This document shows, one piece after another, positions 20,009-31,518 of a stretch of DNA of 64,000 bases. Below the pieces are notes generated by a model, which saw nothing but the letters and a program-made list of their open reading frames with translations, ran no database searches and had not been told where the DNA came from. Location: positions 930,001 to 994,000 of the forward strand of contig JAWWNJ010000049.1 of NCBI GenBank assembly GCA_037176885.1, given 5' to 3'. Every line of letters starts with the position of its first letter. Positions within the stretch are counted from its first letter, which is position 1. Position numbers and translations under genes: made by a program. The DNA comes from Favolaschia claudopus. Lineage: Eukaryota; Basidiomycota; Agaricomycetes; Agaricales; Mycenaceae.

Positions 20009-23000
20009 GGGCTTTCAAGCACGTTAGCGATGATGCTTCGAGATATTGGCGTGGAATGTCAATACTTAGAAGAACGGATCGATTCGAAGGCCCACAGTAC
20101 ACTGAGTCTTAGTGGAAACTGCCACTGGAAAGCGTTGGGACAGCGCAAGAAAGAGCGTGGGAGTCCTTGCTTGATTACGAATCCTGACTTTAGGAAGAGA
20201 TTCGTTCTTTTATCGAGGCACTTGCATTTCATGATTTAAATCAGTGGCAGTGCGTGGATCATTGCTAGCTTTGGTCAATTTTATCACCTTTTCTCGTTTG
20301 CCGCAGCGCGTATCTCGTTTCGCTCCCGCCTAACTGTTACCATATCAATCCTGATTGATTTTTTGATGCTCTCAAAAACGTGACTTTTTATTCCTTTTTG
20401 CCGGTTGTCGCCGGAATGCGGAATCGGACGCATTGAAGGTTTTCCATCTCATTACGACCATGTCGATTTTGGACCTTCGCGAAACGACACGGTACTCGGC
20501 CAGCGACATAAATCACTGCCTGGAGTGTGGAAACCGAAGGCATGGCCACCCAGTCCCCAGGATTTTGTGAGGCTTCGAACTGAAATGGAGGACTTGCGCG
20601 TGGTTGTGCCGACCCAGAAATTCTGGATTTCTGGATTGCTGTGGACTACGGTTGGACCTCGTTCGGACTCCCAGGACTCACTCCGTCTTTCGGCAGCCTA
20701 CATGAACCACCATGGCTCCCATCTGGACCGATTTCGAACGCGCGGCCAGTCTGACAGCATGTCCGTGAGCAGATGCTCCTCTGGAACTTTGGGTACAGAT
20801 TCTCTTTCTATCAAGAATACTGCTCGCTGCATCGGCTCGGCTCCCTATCGCTTTCGTCTTTTCTCGCTGATGGACCATGCTCTATTGGCACAATGGACGG
20901 CGTTCGGGTACCCCTTCGGCTCCTTCCACACGGCGACTGGGTATATTGGACCGCACTCCTCTCCCTCGGATATCGCGTCGACCCGCTGGTGCTGATCTCG
21001 TTGTGCTGAGCCCTCAAGCTGCGCAGATTCTCGATGTGTGCTGACTCAGGACTGGATCTGCCCCGACTACTGTACCGATTTCACCACGATTTCGGACCCC
21101 CCGTTCAATGACCGTGTTTTGATATCGTGATGCGCCGGTAGTGGCGCGCCTTAAAGTCCTTGGGCTTGCTTCCCCGAAGGCAGATGGTTTCGCTGTGCAT
21201 GTGTTTGCAAAGGGTTGGCAAAGGGAAAGACGTACACGACAGCGTTGATGGATTAATGACACTGGGAGTCTTTTTTTTTTTGGTCTGGGGGAGGAGAACT
21301 TGCACCGCACATCTGTCTTAGATGGTGGTCAGGCTCAACAGGTCTGAACCAGAGGTCCCGCCTTCCAAACGGCCAGCCAGTTCCTCTTGCAAGTTGCATC
21401 AGACTACATTTAAGTACATACCACACTTGAAGAAGTGCACTACCGACTACATTACCTTTGTACTCAAACGTGGTGCTCGCCAGAGCAATTAATAACGAAA
21501 AGCGTGCGCAAAGAATTAGGCGGGTATTCTGAAGTAAAGCGGCCGCGGGTTGAGGGATGTACGAAGGAGAAAGGGGAGGGGTGGGGGGCGGGGTTAATTC
21601 AGTGTTTTATCTCTCCAGCAAGGAAACATCAATCAAAACTCAGTGCATTGAGTCTCCATTCAGAGCGTGAAGCGATTCAAGAGAATTGGAAAGGTGGGGA
21701 TGCACAGATTGTCCGATCAGTCGGGGTAATCCGGATTCGTACTGCCATGGCCTTCAACACCAGGTACACAGGGAGGTCAAATTTTTGAACAAGAGTAGCT
21801 TTTTATGGGTTTGGGCAAGATGTAAAATAAAGTGAAGCCCCGCCGAAGAAGGTGCAGGGGTGTCGAGGTTTATCCGCTGGGTGACGCACCAAGTGTAAAA
21901 TAATTTGCGCCAGGTTTATTGTTCGAGTTTGAGCGAGGTACATTCTCAGCTGACATAAGGGTTCTGGACTCTCGTCCTCGTGATTATTTGTTCCCCGCTC
22001 CCCTCGCTCACCCCATTGCTCCCCGCCCCCGTCCCAAATGGTCAGATAACAGAATATATATGCTATGTATGGGAATACATCCACACTGTGCACGACTCAA
22101 CCCCCAGAACTACGTCCTCTCCTCCATTCCACCTGAGCTCTGAATGCCAATGCTGGAAAGTGCGGTGAGTGCGGTGAAGAGAAAGCGAACGGAAGGAACG
22201 TACCAGTTCCTTCCAACCCCCCACACACTAATCCAACTCCTTCGCTTGCAACCTCGACGTCTAAACCTCGCAGTGGCCCGAGAGCTGAGACTTGAGGACA
22301 CTTAGCCCCGGGAGATTCAGCTTGAGCCTTGGACGTTGAAGACTTGCAAAGAGGCTTGAATAGGGACTTGGAGAACCTTGCATGACTTGCATAAGGGCTT
22401 GGTAGCGACTTGGCGCACGAAAAAACTTGAAGCTTGATAGCGACTTGAAGCACAAAGGGTCACTTGAATCTTGAAGCTCGAAGGGAGTCGATAGCAACTT
22501 GAAGGACAAAAAGTCTTGAGCCTTGAAGCTCAAAGGCAGCAGTAAACTTGATCTTGAGTCCAGATAGAATCGTCTCCGGACGAGAGAGCGCGAGACGCTG
22601 AGAGAAGACAATTTGGGACTGTCCGAAAGCTTGAGGTTGCGCGAGAGACAACTTGCGGGTGTATGGGAGCCTCGACGTCTTGAAACCGGCAGATGGAGAA
22701 GGGTAACACGGCTCGTAGAGGTTTCACGCCTCACCTTCTCGAGAGGAGCAAAGGGGAGAAGACAAGAGGCAATATCAACTTCGTCAAAACAAAGCCACAA
22801 CAATGATGCCATCGAATCCTCGTCTCAGCGACTTGAATAAATTGATTGTGAATCGCCGGTGTCGAATGGACGAGCACTCGAGAATGAGCCGGGGTACATG
22901 CAAAGTAATGAGCGGGAGTCAAGTCACACAAAAGATGAGTGTAATTTGCATTTGATTTAGTCCTACGCAAATTTGAAATATTTTGAATCTAGGTCAATCA

Positions 23001-23480
23001 AAAGCGTGCGCAGTGCAAACTCGGGATCAACTCTCGTTTGATTTCTCAGTAACGCGCCTTGCACATCCGAAGGTCTGGCTGTGTACTGTGATGTACCACC
23101 ATCTCAAGATCTCGAATCGTATTATTTTACGCTTTCGCATCCACTCGTTACTTATGTACTACTTACAGCGTTGCTCGTCCCTTGATTCCCGTTTTATTCA
23201 ATTTTTCTAACGAAGTTACGAAAGAATTGCTCAAATCAAGAGAGATACCATGTAATGTATACTGTCGTAGTACGTTTCCAGTGAGAGAATGCTCTGGTGA
23301 CAGTCAAGCTTGCAACAAGAGATATGAGGAGTCAAGAGTTTGACGGATCTGTGGCCCTAATTCCCTTTGCAAGTCCCTCTTCAGCGCAGTAGGAGGCTGG
23401 ATTTTGAGGATGATTCGAATTCTACTAAACTAAAGAATTGTCGCACTGCACGAGTCAACTTGTAGATCCTAAGAGGCGCC
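20009..23480. other. Gene-poor interval
   Basis: No supportable gene was found in 3.4 kb. A plus-strand open frame at 20405-20995 has no recognisable domain. The segment 22260-22560 is a CTTGAAG-type low-complexity tract, listed separately. The remainder looks like decayed sequence. Confidence 0.4.
22260..22560. repeat. CTTGAAG/CTTGA low-complexity repeat
   Basis: The words ACTTGAAG, GACTTG, AGCTTGA and GCCTTGAAG recur every 10-30 bases across about 300 bp. The minus-strand reading of the tract gives a Ser-Phe-Lys-Leu-rich open frame (FKLLS, SSFKFF) that is probably an artefact of the repeat. Similar words appear near 16385-16435, 30695-30740 and 50870-51040. Confidence 0.5.
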
Positions 23481-24590
23481 TTAAAGATCACATATGACGA
23501 CAGGGATCAAGGGAAACGCCTTGCAGTAGTCCACCTTGGGGAGGTACGCTGTGGTTATAATCCGTAGCTCGTTGAGCGTAGATCCAGATTTCGAAATGAA
23601 GGATTTGAGGGTCCCAATGGGGTCCGTACTGCCCAGTAACTCTTCCGCGATTTCGAGAGAACGGAGGGCCGGCGTGATGAGAAGTTGCATGAATTCCACC
23701 CAGACGTCACAGCCCCGCTCAAAAACTAACGTTTCCAAACGCAACAGCTCAACATCAACGAGCCGGCCGTCAGGGAGTTTTTCAGTCCACAGGTCAAGAC
23801 TGCAGCTAACCAGGATCTCGGTCTGCCGTAAAATTGAGATGCAGTCCGCGGGGTAGATAACCCTCAATGTGAGGGAAGTCAGTTGTGACCAGGGTAAAAT
23901 GAGGCTGGGTCGCCCAAAGTCGTCTAGGATGACGGTGCGTAGAAGGGGTAAAGTTTGAAGGAGGAGGGGATTGACAAGACGATTCCTCAGATATACGCTC
24001 AAGGTATGGAGGAGCGGCAATGGGCCATCTAGAATCTCCAGATGCTTGCGGTCCTCTACTTTCAAGTCGAGATGCTCCCAGCGAGCACGATGAGGGATAA
24101 AGACACGGTAGACGGAGAGAAAGGAGTCTCCAAAATCAAAGTCCGCAACACGGATAGAGAGCGGCAGACGTCCAGATCTTTCCAGCCATAATAGAGCCAA
24201 CAAGGCTGCCCTTTCGGCAGTAAAGCCTCTCAAATTGATGGCCCTCCACAGCGCGGGCGTCGTGAGAGCAATCCCTCGCCACTGGTGGCAGATATGGGTG
24301 AGGCAAGTGGGAGAAAGTGTTCCGCGAGGCGGTGGGGGTTCTGGGTAAGTCGGCAGGAAATGGACGAAGATATCTGAGATGATTTCGTTGGGTAGAGTCA
24401 AGACTGGGTAATTGTATGCATCTAGACGCTGCTGCGCGGGATCCTTGGATGAATGTAGCACCGAGATCGAGTCTTTGAGGGCGGTGACTTGCTCCCCAAC
24501 TTGAAGCTTCGATATTTCGGTTTCGATCTCGCGAATTCTCGCATTCGTTTCTGCCACCAAAGCGCGATCAAGCTCCAAAGCCTTCAGCAT
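23481..24590 (-). CDS. F-box protein (subtype A paralogue 3), 369 aa
   Basis: A single open frame from ATG 24590 (MLKALELDRALVAETNARIRE) to a stop at 23481. The N-terminal coil carries heptads (ISKLQVGEQVTALKDSI); the F-box is at about residues 58-115 (YPVLTLPNEIISDIFVHFLP). The leucine-rich C-terminal half has the subtype A landmarks LLWLERSGRLPLSI and FIPHRARWEHLDLKV. CTGCAG immediately precedes the ATG on the coding strand, as at the 33197 gene, which could be the acceptor of a 5'-UTR intron (inference). It is a probable SCF adaptor of unknown substrate. Confidence 0.87.
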   Translation of the reverse strand: MLKALELDRALVAETNARIREIETEISKLQVGEQVTALKDSISVLHSSKDPAQQRLDAYNYPVLTLPNEIISDIFVHFLPTYPEPPPPRGTLSPTCLTHICHQWRGIALTTPALWRAINLRGFTAERAALLALLWLERSGRLPLSIRVADFDFGDSFLSVYRVFIPHRARWEHLDLKVEDRKHLEILDGPLPLLHTLSVYLRNRLVNPLLLQTLPLLRTVILDDFGRPSLILPWSQLTSLTLRVIYPADCISILRQTEILVSCSLDLWTEKLPDGRLVDVELLRLETLVFERGCDVWVEFMQLLITPALRSLEIAEELLGSTDPIGTLKSFISKSGSTLNELRIITTAYLPKVDYCKAFPLIPVVICDL

Positions 24591-25106
24591 CTGCAGAAGG
24601 GTATCCGGGCGCTAGAGTAGAGGGCGTTACTTCAAGTTGTCGGCGTCGATCTCGAACAGAGAATCACGGTATGGTGGAGGGAGTTGATAGGAAGCAGGAC
24701 ACTAGTCTCTCACGCTCTCAAGAGTTTGGCAAGACACTTGTGACTTTCATTCGTTTTCTAGCGCTAATGAAGCAATGATCGCAAAAATAAGGACTCATGA
24801 TGGCCCAAAGAATAGTATGCGTACACTTTAACGCCGATTATGCTACAGCTGTACAGACTGTGAATCGTTTCTAAAATGACCAGGATGGTTTGCACGACAC
24901 CAACACAAGGACCAGATATACGAAGGACGGGAGGTCCCTCGGCGACACACCCAATGCATGGGCAGACGTGCCTAGTCCATGATGATAGATCTCCGTCTGA
25001 ACACCAGGATTGGGAGAGGGAGGGCATCCAAAACGTCCAGAATTTGCTGAACGGCAGAAAAAAGTAAGTGACTTGAATTTGCTTATGCAGCATGGCATTC
25101 AAGGCC
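24591..25106. other. No gene recognised
   Basis: This is the spacer between the F-box gene start and the TFB5-like 3' end. It shows only short frames; the hydrophobic minus-strand frame at 24764-25165 overlaps the TFB5-like last exon in another phase and is not supported. Confidence 0.4.
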
Positions 25107-25324
25107 TCAAGCCTCCATACTATAGGTGTTCTTCTCGAGCTAAAAACACCCGTAAGACGCGACACAAGCGTAAAGAAACGCGACAGCTCACCTCGACTTC
25201 AAGTTCGCGTCTAACTCGAAACTCCTCGTCTGCCTTGATGACGAGATGCCAATCGTCAAGATCTTCGATTATAAAGTTATCCTTCTCGTTCATGGCGATG
25301 AGGATCTCTTTCACAGCGGGGTCA
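25107..25324 (-). CDS. TFB5: TFIIH subunit TFB5-like, exons 2-3; first exon not found
   Basis: Exon 2 (25324-25192) and exon 3 (25139-25107), joined by a 52-nt GT-AG intron, encode the TFB5/GTF2H5 core: DPAVKEILIAMNE, FIIEDLDDWHLVIKADEEF, RVRRELEVE, then LEKNTYSMEA and a stop. TFB5 is a roughly 70-residue subunit that stabilises the TFIIH core in nucleotide excision repair and transcription. Exon 2 begins after a good CAG acceptor with one base completing a codon, so an upstream exon of about 12 codons is needed. No clean MVxAxKG start is visible; ATGCGAGCAATAAAG at 25464 encodes a similar start (MRAIK) but has no usable donor. Either exon 1 is degenerate and further away, or the gene is damaged. 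Confidence 0.7.
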
Positions 25325-25995
25325 CTGTCACAGCTTTGTTTCAAGCCAACAAACCAGCCCAAGTGTCGACCCACCATGTCAGCAGGACTCCTGAATCATG
25401 GGAAGAAGGTTCAAGTCCTGCATGAGATGCGACAGATCAAGCGCCCACTCTTTATTGCTCGCATAGTCGATGGCTGACCTTCAAAACTTCCTGAAGTTCA
25501 CGCAGTATGGTGGCAGGAATGTGAAGGGCTGCCTTTTAGGGCATTCGGCCAACATTCGGCTGGCGATCAAATCACACGGTGATGTCCGGCAGCTCTCTTC
25601 TTTCCACAGTCAACAGTCCTCCGCAACGTTCGTGGCCTTAGGTGCCCTCAGACGATTGCCTGTTGCCTCTGCCTGAACGCGGCCAGGAGATTATCTGGAG
25701 AGCTCTACCTATTGGTTTTTTGCGCTGCGTGGAAGGAGTGCCAGAATCGGGCATGGAGACTTTCCGTTGGACAATTCTACTTGTCCGACCGTGACCGCCG
25801 CGTAAATGTCGCCTATTTTTGCCCGATTCGTTGAGCAGTGGGCTCTCTTTCCGAAAATGACTGATAGAGCCAGCTGCCTCGCCGCCACAGCTTTCAGGCG
25901 ATTTTAACGACCCGCCGCCGCAGTCACACACACGACACAAAGCACGCTATAGGGAACTTGACTCTTATCTGGCTCCACACGATTTGCTCCGCGCC

Positions 25996-26157
25996 TTACT
26001 TCTTGAACTCCTGGGCCAGGCGCCTCCGGCCAGACCAGTTGAAGCCCAGCAGAGCGATGATCCCACTGGGTTCGGGCGCTATGTATCTTCGAGAGCAATT
26101 GGGAAATCGATGATTCAGAACAGATGGCTGGCCTTCTTTCTTCGTGCCCTCTGTCAT
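25996..26157 (-). CDS. Small hypothetical protein, 53 aa
   Basis: The frame from ATG 26157 to TAA at 25996 encodes a short basic protein whose C-terminal half (RRYIAPEPSGIIALLGFNWSG, shortened here) has a small hydrophobic patch and ends RRRLAQEFKK. It could be the last exon of a longer gene, because the frame is open upstream to 26223. No family is recognised and there is no supporting neighbour. Confidence 0.25.
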   Translation of the reverse strand: MTEGTKKEGQPSVLNHRFPNCSRRYIAPEPSGIIALLGFNWSGRRRLAQEFKK

Positions 26158-26223
26158 AAAGCTCTGTTTCCTTGGCTGATAGGAAAACGTATCCCGCCGG
26201 TCTTCCTCAAGTCTCAACTTCAA

Positions 26224-27084
26224 TCTGCGTGCTCATGTCGCCGGCCCGAGTGCGACGCCCACTCTGAAGGGTCGCGGCTTCCGGAAATTAAAACGATTCG
26301 GAGAAGACTGACATTGCCATTGCGCTCCCGACTGCGTTTCTGATGTCCAAAAGCCATCGGAGTATCGGAGGCCGCGTTTCACTTGCTTATCGGACGAATG
26401 AGGTTCGAGTCTCCTCGTACAACCTCATTCCTTGCGCGGGATTCGAAATTTGTGATTGCGCGTTTAACCACCTGTTATGCAAGTCCCCGCCCTATCCAAT
26501 CGGCTTACTATCTCGTCGTCTTGGACTATAGGTATGGCTTCAATCTCTACACATTGGAAATCCGTGTACTAAGTGAGTTCCAGATATCCAAGTTGAATTG
26601 GCCCAAGCAGGAAGCTAGATGTCGAACACTGCAGTTGAGCGACCTCAGCTACAACTTGGCGATGTCATCCGTCGGACATTACTTCCACTTCTGCCGCTGA
26701 AAGGTAGCATGGGCCTGAAGATTTCAAGGCAATGTTCTAACTGCTATCGCACGCGCAATCTGGCGCTTTGCAATTTCGGAAGGTTCCATAGCGCACGGGC
26801 GTGCGTAGGTGGTTCCCCTCCGAGTCGTTCCAGATCTGCGAATCAGAATAAAGGATGAGTCTTGGGCAAATAGCAGGTGATAAACTGCAGGACCGCCTCT
26901 TGGAAAATCGTCATCTAACCCGTCACTCGTCTAGAACAGGATATCGACATCCCAAATCGTGCATCTCTGAGAAAGCTTGAATTTACATGGCTGCTTTTTG
27001 GCGATTGCATTCCAACTGTCTAATTTATCGCAAAACGAGAAGGCAATTCATGGAGATATAATTCTATCAGGCTCATCATGAGGG
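26224..27084. other. No gene recognised
   Basis: Only short frames on both strands. The 3' part is the upstream region of the UbiA-family gene. Confidence 0.4.
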
Positions 27085-27090
27085 TATAAA
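27085..27090 (+). promoter_or_regulatory. TATA box of the UbiA-family gene
   Basis: TATAAA lies 71 bp before the ATG at 27161 in an otherwise AT-rich stretch, a normal distance for a fungal core promoter. Inferred from sequence only. Confidence 0.45.
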
Positions 27091-27160
27091 TTGAGCGACC
27101 TTTCTGCTGGACTGACTCATCCACAATACCACGAACTTGAACTTCGTATTCTTCAATACA

Positions 27161-28212
27161 ATGGGTGCAACAATGAAGGCCACCGGTTCGTGTTCTTGTC
27201 TGCCAATCATGCGCCGTTCTCAATTTTTCGTAGACGATGCCCAGAAATTACAACTCGAATCCATTATCGACGACGGTATCCTCGGCTTCCCGCACATCTC
27301 CGCCGCGATCGAGTTCGAAATACACGTATTCTGGGCTTTCACTTGGCGCGACTGGTCCATGAGCGTCGTCCCCGGGTTGATGTATACCATCGCTGCTCTC
27401 CGCTCCATCGACAACCCTTCGAGCGAGCTAATCATCCAGTCCCTCATCCGTTCTCTCGTCTACTCCCTCCTCTACATCTACAACTTCGACATCGCCAACC
27501 AAATCAACGGCGTCGCCGAAGACCGCATCAACAAACCCGACCGTCCTCTATCCTCTGGGCTCGTCACCATCCCAGGCGCGTACATCCGCTGGTACGCCAC
27601 CACCGTCGTGCACCTCGCTCTCGGCGCCGCGTGGGGCGTCCTACCATTCACCTTCCTATGGGTATTCATCACCATCTACACTAGCTTTTATGGCGGAGAC
27701 AAGCACTGGATCCCCAAGAACCTGGGGTTCATGTCCATCGGCACGTTCTCGCTGCTTCAAGCTGCTTGGGGACTCGTCACGCCGCTTGCTTGGGCTCAGT
27801 GGCGCTATGCGCTGGTGCTTTGCAGCGTATTCGGTATTGTGGCGAGTGTGCAGGACATGCGCGACGTTGATGGCGATAGGGTTGCGGGTCGGCGCACGCT
27901 GCCTATCGTTCTTGGGAATAATTTCCGCTGGATTATGGCTGCTATTATCTGCGCTGCGCCTGTTGCTTGTTGGCGACTTCATGTGTTCAGATATACACAT
28001 TGGCTGGTAGGCGTCTGCGGCGCTTTGCTAGTGCTTGCGATGTTCTATATGGCTGGTCGCGTCGTTCACGGAGGTTCACGGAAATACGACCATAAAACTT
28101 ATATGGTGAGTTGTGTTCCGCGATATCTTGATTCACTCGAGGACTGAGATGACTGCAGATTTTGACTTACATCTACTGTGGCTGTATTGCGGTCCCGATG
28201 TTGTGTCCCTGA
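27161..28212 (+). CDS. UbiA-family membrane prenyltransferase or terpene cyclase, 332 aa
   Basis: Two exons: 27161-28105 and 28159-28212, with a 53-nt GT-AG intron; the last exon adds 17 residues. The product is an integral membrane protein with about seven or eight hydrophobic helices. Two Asp-rich motifs of the UbiA superfamily are present: NFDIANQ with EDRINKPDRP after helix 2, and DMRDVDGDR with AGRRTLP in the second half. These bind Mg2+ and the prenyl diphosphate. Fungal members prenylate aromatic acceptors or cyclise farnesyl diphosphate (Fma-TC of fumagillin biosynthesis is a membrane terpene cyclase of this fold); the sequence alone does not tell which. The ATG at 27161 is the first in frame. 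It converges on a tyrosinase gene 236 bp away, suggesting specialised metabolism. Confidence 0.85.
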
Positions 28213-28448
28213 GCTCGATCTCGAGGAAAAGGCGTCGTTTGTGCCAGTTGCCAGACGGGATAATGATGGCAGATATAGAATATTTTTCTTGATTGAGAAT
28301 GCCTATATACACAGAAGAATACTTAATGAATCTTTCTCTAGCTGTAAGCAGTCATCTTTCTACTTTCCGCAAGCTAGAATTCAACAACTGTAATATTTTT
28401 CAACCAAGGATTACATAACAATGTCGAGTATTTTGCGCCACCTGCTAT

Positions 28449-29857
28449 TCATTTCCGAATATCCATCACTTCTCTAATGGTTACAACCGGCGCTACTATC
28501 GTATCCAGTTCGAAGTCCAAGGTAACGTTTGTGTATGGCGGCACGACAGCGGAGCGTCCCGATATCTGATCAATCCTCGAAGCAAAATTCAGTCCAACCC
28601 AATCCCACCATAGTTTATCAACAAAAGCGTGGTGAAGATAGAAAATCGGCTCTATAAGTTAGAAATTCGCATCAGTCTCAGTCGAACACTGATAAAGTAA
28701 ACTCACCTCCAGGACTGGAATAATGGTCACCAATTTCGCCTCCAACAAGATTATGCCCGCCGTCGTGTATTCGCATGGTTTCCGTTACCGGTGCACCCTC
28801 CAGTTCGATCCGGAACGCTTCATAAGTTGTTTTTTGGAGGAGATCTTGAGTCATGAAGCTAGATAAGAATTGCCGTATATTGTCGTTGAAGGCACGCTGC
28901 AGGCAGTGATTGGTGGTACTCGTTCCAGGTCCGACGCTCAGGTTGTAAGCCGCAAAAGGTCCATCAACGATGCATCCTCCTCCCGCGCCAGGCGCAACCC
29001 ATCCTGCACTGGCTAGTGCGGAAAGGTTTCCAAATTGACCACCGTAATTGGGAATATCTAGTCCGTTTCCTCCGAAGCCATGTACGGCGTCAAATATAGG
29101 GAATTTTGCTAATCTGACAGAGAAACAAGGGGTGGTGAGATAGATGATTTGAGGTGTCCAAGAAAGTACGCACGGGATACCGCTGTCAATGTCGGGGCTC
29201 CAGTCATAGTAACTGCAGAGGCAATAAGCTAGTAACACTTGGGAGCAAGGAAACAACAAGAACGAACGGAAGTCCACCTCGATATCCGCATTCTTCTTGT
29301 AAAGCAACTTCAAACAGGTTGAGAAACCGTCGATGCCACGGTAGAAACTGGCCCTACGCAATATGATTTCAATGAACACATCTTTTATGGGGGAAGTGTC
29401 TCTTACGACTCGATGCACTTGATCAGCCATAGCGACATGTATCGCCTGGAAATCGTCGAACCGCGTATTGGCTCCTCGCAAGTGGTTGGAAATGCTCGGA
29501 AGACGCTGGAGGCACTGCACAGCAGAGATGTAAGCTGATTTTTGGGAGTTGCTCAGCGTGCGCCTGCGAGTGTATCAGTATCCAGCTGATAACCCATGGA
29601 CGGACATACCAGTCTGGACGAAGAGTCTGATTGGGGCAGAGAGATAATTGGGCTGCGGGGGGGACGGTTGAAGACCATTGGGTGAATCGATACCCAGCTG
29701 AGAGAGCAAGGACGGCGAAGGCAAGAAATACGCTGACTACAACGATCGAGAGAGGGGCCCAATATTTGCGAAGGCGGAGGCTTGAAAGGGGAGCCGCTCG
29801 TTCACTGTCGCCCTTGCATCTATGCACGCCAGCTGCCGAGGAGGTAGCCTGGTTCAT
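28449..29857 (-). CDS. Membrane-anchored tyrosinase-like dicopper enzyme, 379 aa, 6 exons
   Basis: Exons: 29857-29610, 29563-29407, 29353-29268, 29212-29174, 29113-28707, 28651-28449; all introns are 45-60 nt GT-AG and phases agree. Residues about 36-58 (PLSIVVVSVFLAFAVLAL) form a signal anchor. CuA ligands are in QAIHVAMADQVHRV and FLPWHRRF (about 125, 133, 142). CuB ligands are in HDGGHNLVGG and, across the last intron, FYLHHAFVD. FGGNGLDIPNYGG, VDGPFAAYNLSVGPG and SSPGEPIF are typical of short fungal tyrosinases and catechol oxidases, which hydroxylate phenols or oxidise catechols to quinones. All expected copper ligands are present. The C-terminus is short, without the long cleavable domain of melanin tyrosinases. 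It converges with the UbiA-family gene and may modify its phenolic product (inference). Confidence 0.88.
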
Positions 29858-29896
29858 CGTCAGTAGTCGTGAGATTGCGCTCAAACGGTCAGACCA

Positions 29897-29904
29897 TTTT
29901 TATA
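29897..29904 (-). promoter_or_regulatory. TATA box of the tyrosinase gene
   Basis: Reverse strand TATAAAAA lies about 40 bp before the ATG at 29857. The position suits a fungal core promoter with a short 5' UTR. Inferred from sequence only. Confidence 0.4.
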
Positions 29905-31518
29905 GCAAATTTTTGCAAGTGCAAACATTTTCGGGCGTGAGCGGCTATTTCATTTTTCTGCGGCGGGGATGAGGAGAACAACCCAGATAGTCGGAGCCAG
30001 TACGACGAGTAGCGAAGACGTGGAGGATTCAGGCAACGAAGTTGCTGGTTCCGAAATAATTTCATGAGCCTGAGCTGGCACGTTCGCAGCAAAAGATTCG
30101 ACGATCAAGGGGCGACGATCGAGTAGTACAGACAAGCCAATGAGAAATGTAACTCGCCTCAAACGACGTGAAAAAAATCTAGAAGCTGCGGTTGAGTTGA
30201 TTGAGCGAGAGTCAGGATACCGATGTACCACTCCACTACGGATGAAGATCGCGAGGCGCAAAGGTTGGGAGTGAGCAACTGACCTCGTGCCGAAATATAC
30301 GACCTAGATGTCCCATGAGGCGAGATGTGAAGAAAGGACTCGTATACGCACCATACATGGTCCTCCAGTGCATCTGGCTTGAGGCAATGCCGCTCAGAGA
30401 AACAGAAGAGGTCGAAGGGCCGGGTTGGCTGGTCAGTTCCCAAAGACTTTTGCCCGAAAGAACGAGAACAGAACAGAGACCGGTGTAGATTAAATTTATG
30501 TAACCGTCATAGGATGTTGGAACAACTAGGCCGTTTAAATTTGCGATGGAGAAAAAAATGAGCTGGATCTTGGTCGATGGTGGCCCAAGTTTGTTCGATG
30601 GTCGGCCGCAACGCAGACCGTTAGACCTTCGTCAGGTACGACGGGGCCCGGATGCATCTTAGAGCCGCAGCACCTCCAGAATCGGATTATTCGGCTTGAA
30701 GTTGTTTGCACTGGCCTTCAAGTTTCAAGCTTCAAGTTGATCCTTTTCATTTACCGTCAAGATTGAACCGCTCATCTTCTTGACCCGTGTTTGCTAGATC
30801 TTCGACGCCTTGGCTGGCAGTCGACGTCTTAGTTTTGTTGGTGCTCTTGAACGTGCAGACTACGACGAAGAAGTTTTTTGACGACTGAGATCGAGGTAGG
30901 ATGTAATAGTGATGTAATCGATTCCATCGCAAGGACATCGACCGCAACACTGAGAGGTATAGGAGGCTGTAGGAGGCTGCACAAGTCGTGAAACAGGCTG
31001 TGGGTGGTGCTGCGAATGGAAGCAAAACCTATCTGTCGCGAGTCCGAGTCGCGACCGAGGGCTTGGCGACTGCTTGGCGCCGTCGGCGTCGGCGAACAAC
31101 GGAGATGGACAACAACAGGCTTTCTTTCCGCCCCCATGATCCTTACTCCTGGTATCCTCCGCATTGACTCGGATTTCACTCAGAACTGCCAGAACAACCC
31201 TCGCAAAAAGCCCTAACAAATTTCCCGGCAACAACTGGCTTGACGACTGTGGATCCAGGTTGTTGCAAATGTATTAGTTCTCGGCTTTGTGTGGGCTGTG
31301 TATTTCGCAAGACCGCGCAACCATCCGGATCGCCAACAAGTCACTAGGAGATCAGCGCAAGCCATTGTTCCCGTTTGACACTTCTTCGTCCCGGTTTCGT
31401 GGCTTTTTTTGTGTCTCCCCAGGATCCCCGAGCTGCGCTTGGTTTCTCTTCCTCTATCGTCCTTGTTCAACAGCCTAGTGCTTGAAAGCTTTCTCTACTT
31501 CCCTACTCTCCTTCAATC
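29905..31518. other. No gene resolved; possible decayed gene on minus strand
   Basis: Minus-strand frames at 29950-30261 (ending LLVVLAPTIWVVLLIPAAEK) and 30159-30443 contain hydrophobic and gene-like stretches with several possible short introns, but no consistent model or family could be built. From 30695 to 30740 there are CTTCAAG words. The remainder up to the lactonase start shows nothing supportable. Confidence 0.35.

Noticed and set aside
20405..20995. A 196-residue plus-strand open frame
   Set aside because: No start context, domain or neighbouring exon, and overlapping frames on the other strand are equally long.
22261..22812. A 183-residue minus-strand open frame rich in Ser, Phe, Lys and Leu
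   Set aside because: It is produced by the CTTGAAG-type repeat read in one frame; no domain, and the composition follows the repeat.
27091..27684. His/Arg/Pro-rich 197-residue frame overlapping the UbiA-family gene
   Set aside because: Shadow frame; the UbiA frame carries the conserved motifs.
29950..30443. A possible multi-exon gene upstream of the tyrosinase on the same strand
   Set aside because: Several donor and acceptor pairs can be drawn but none gives a consistent frame or a recognisable protein; kept only as an unresolved interval.
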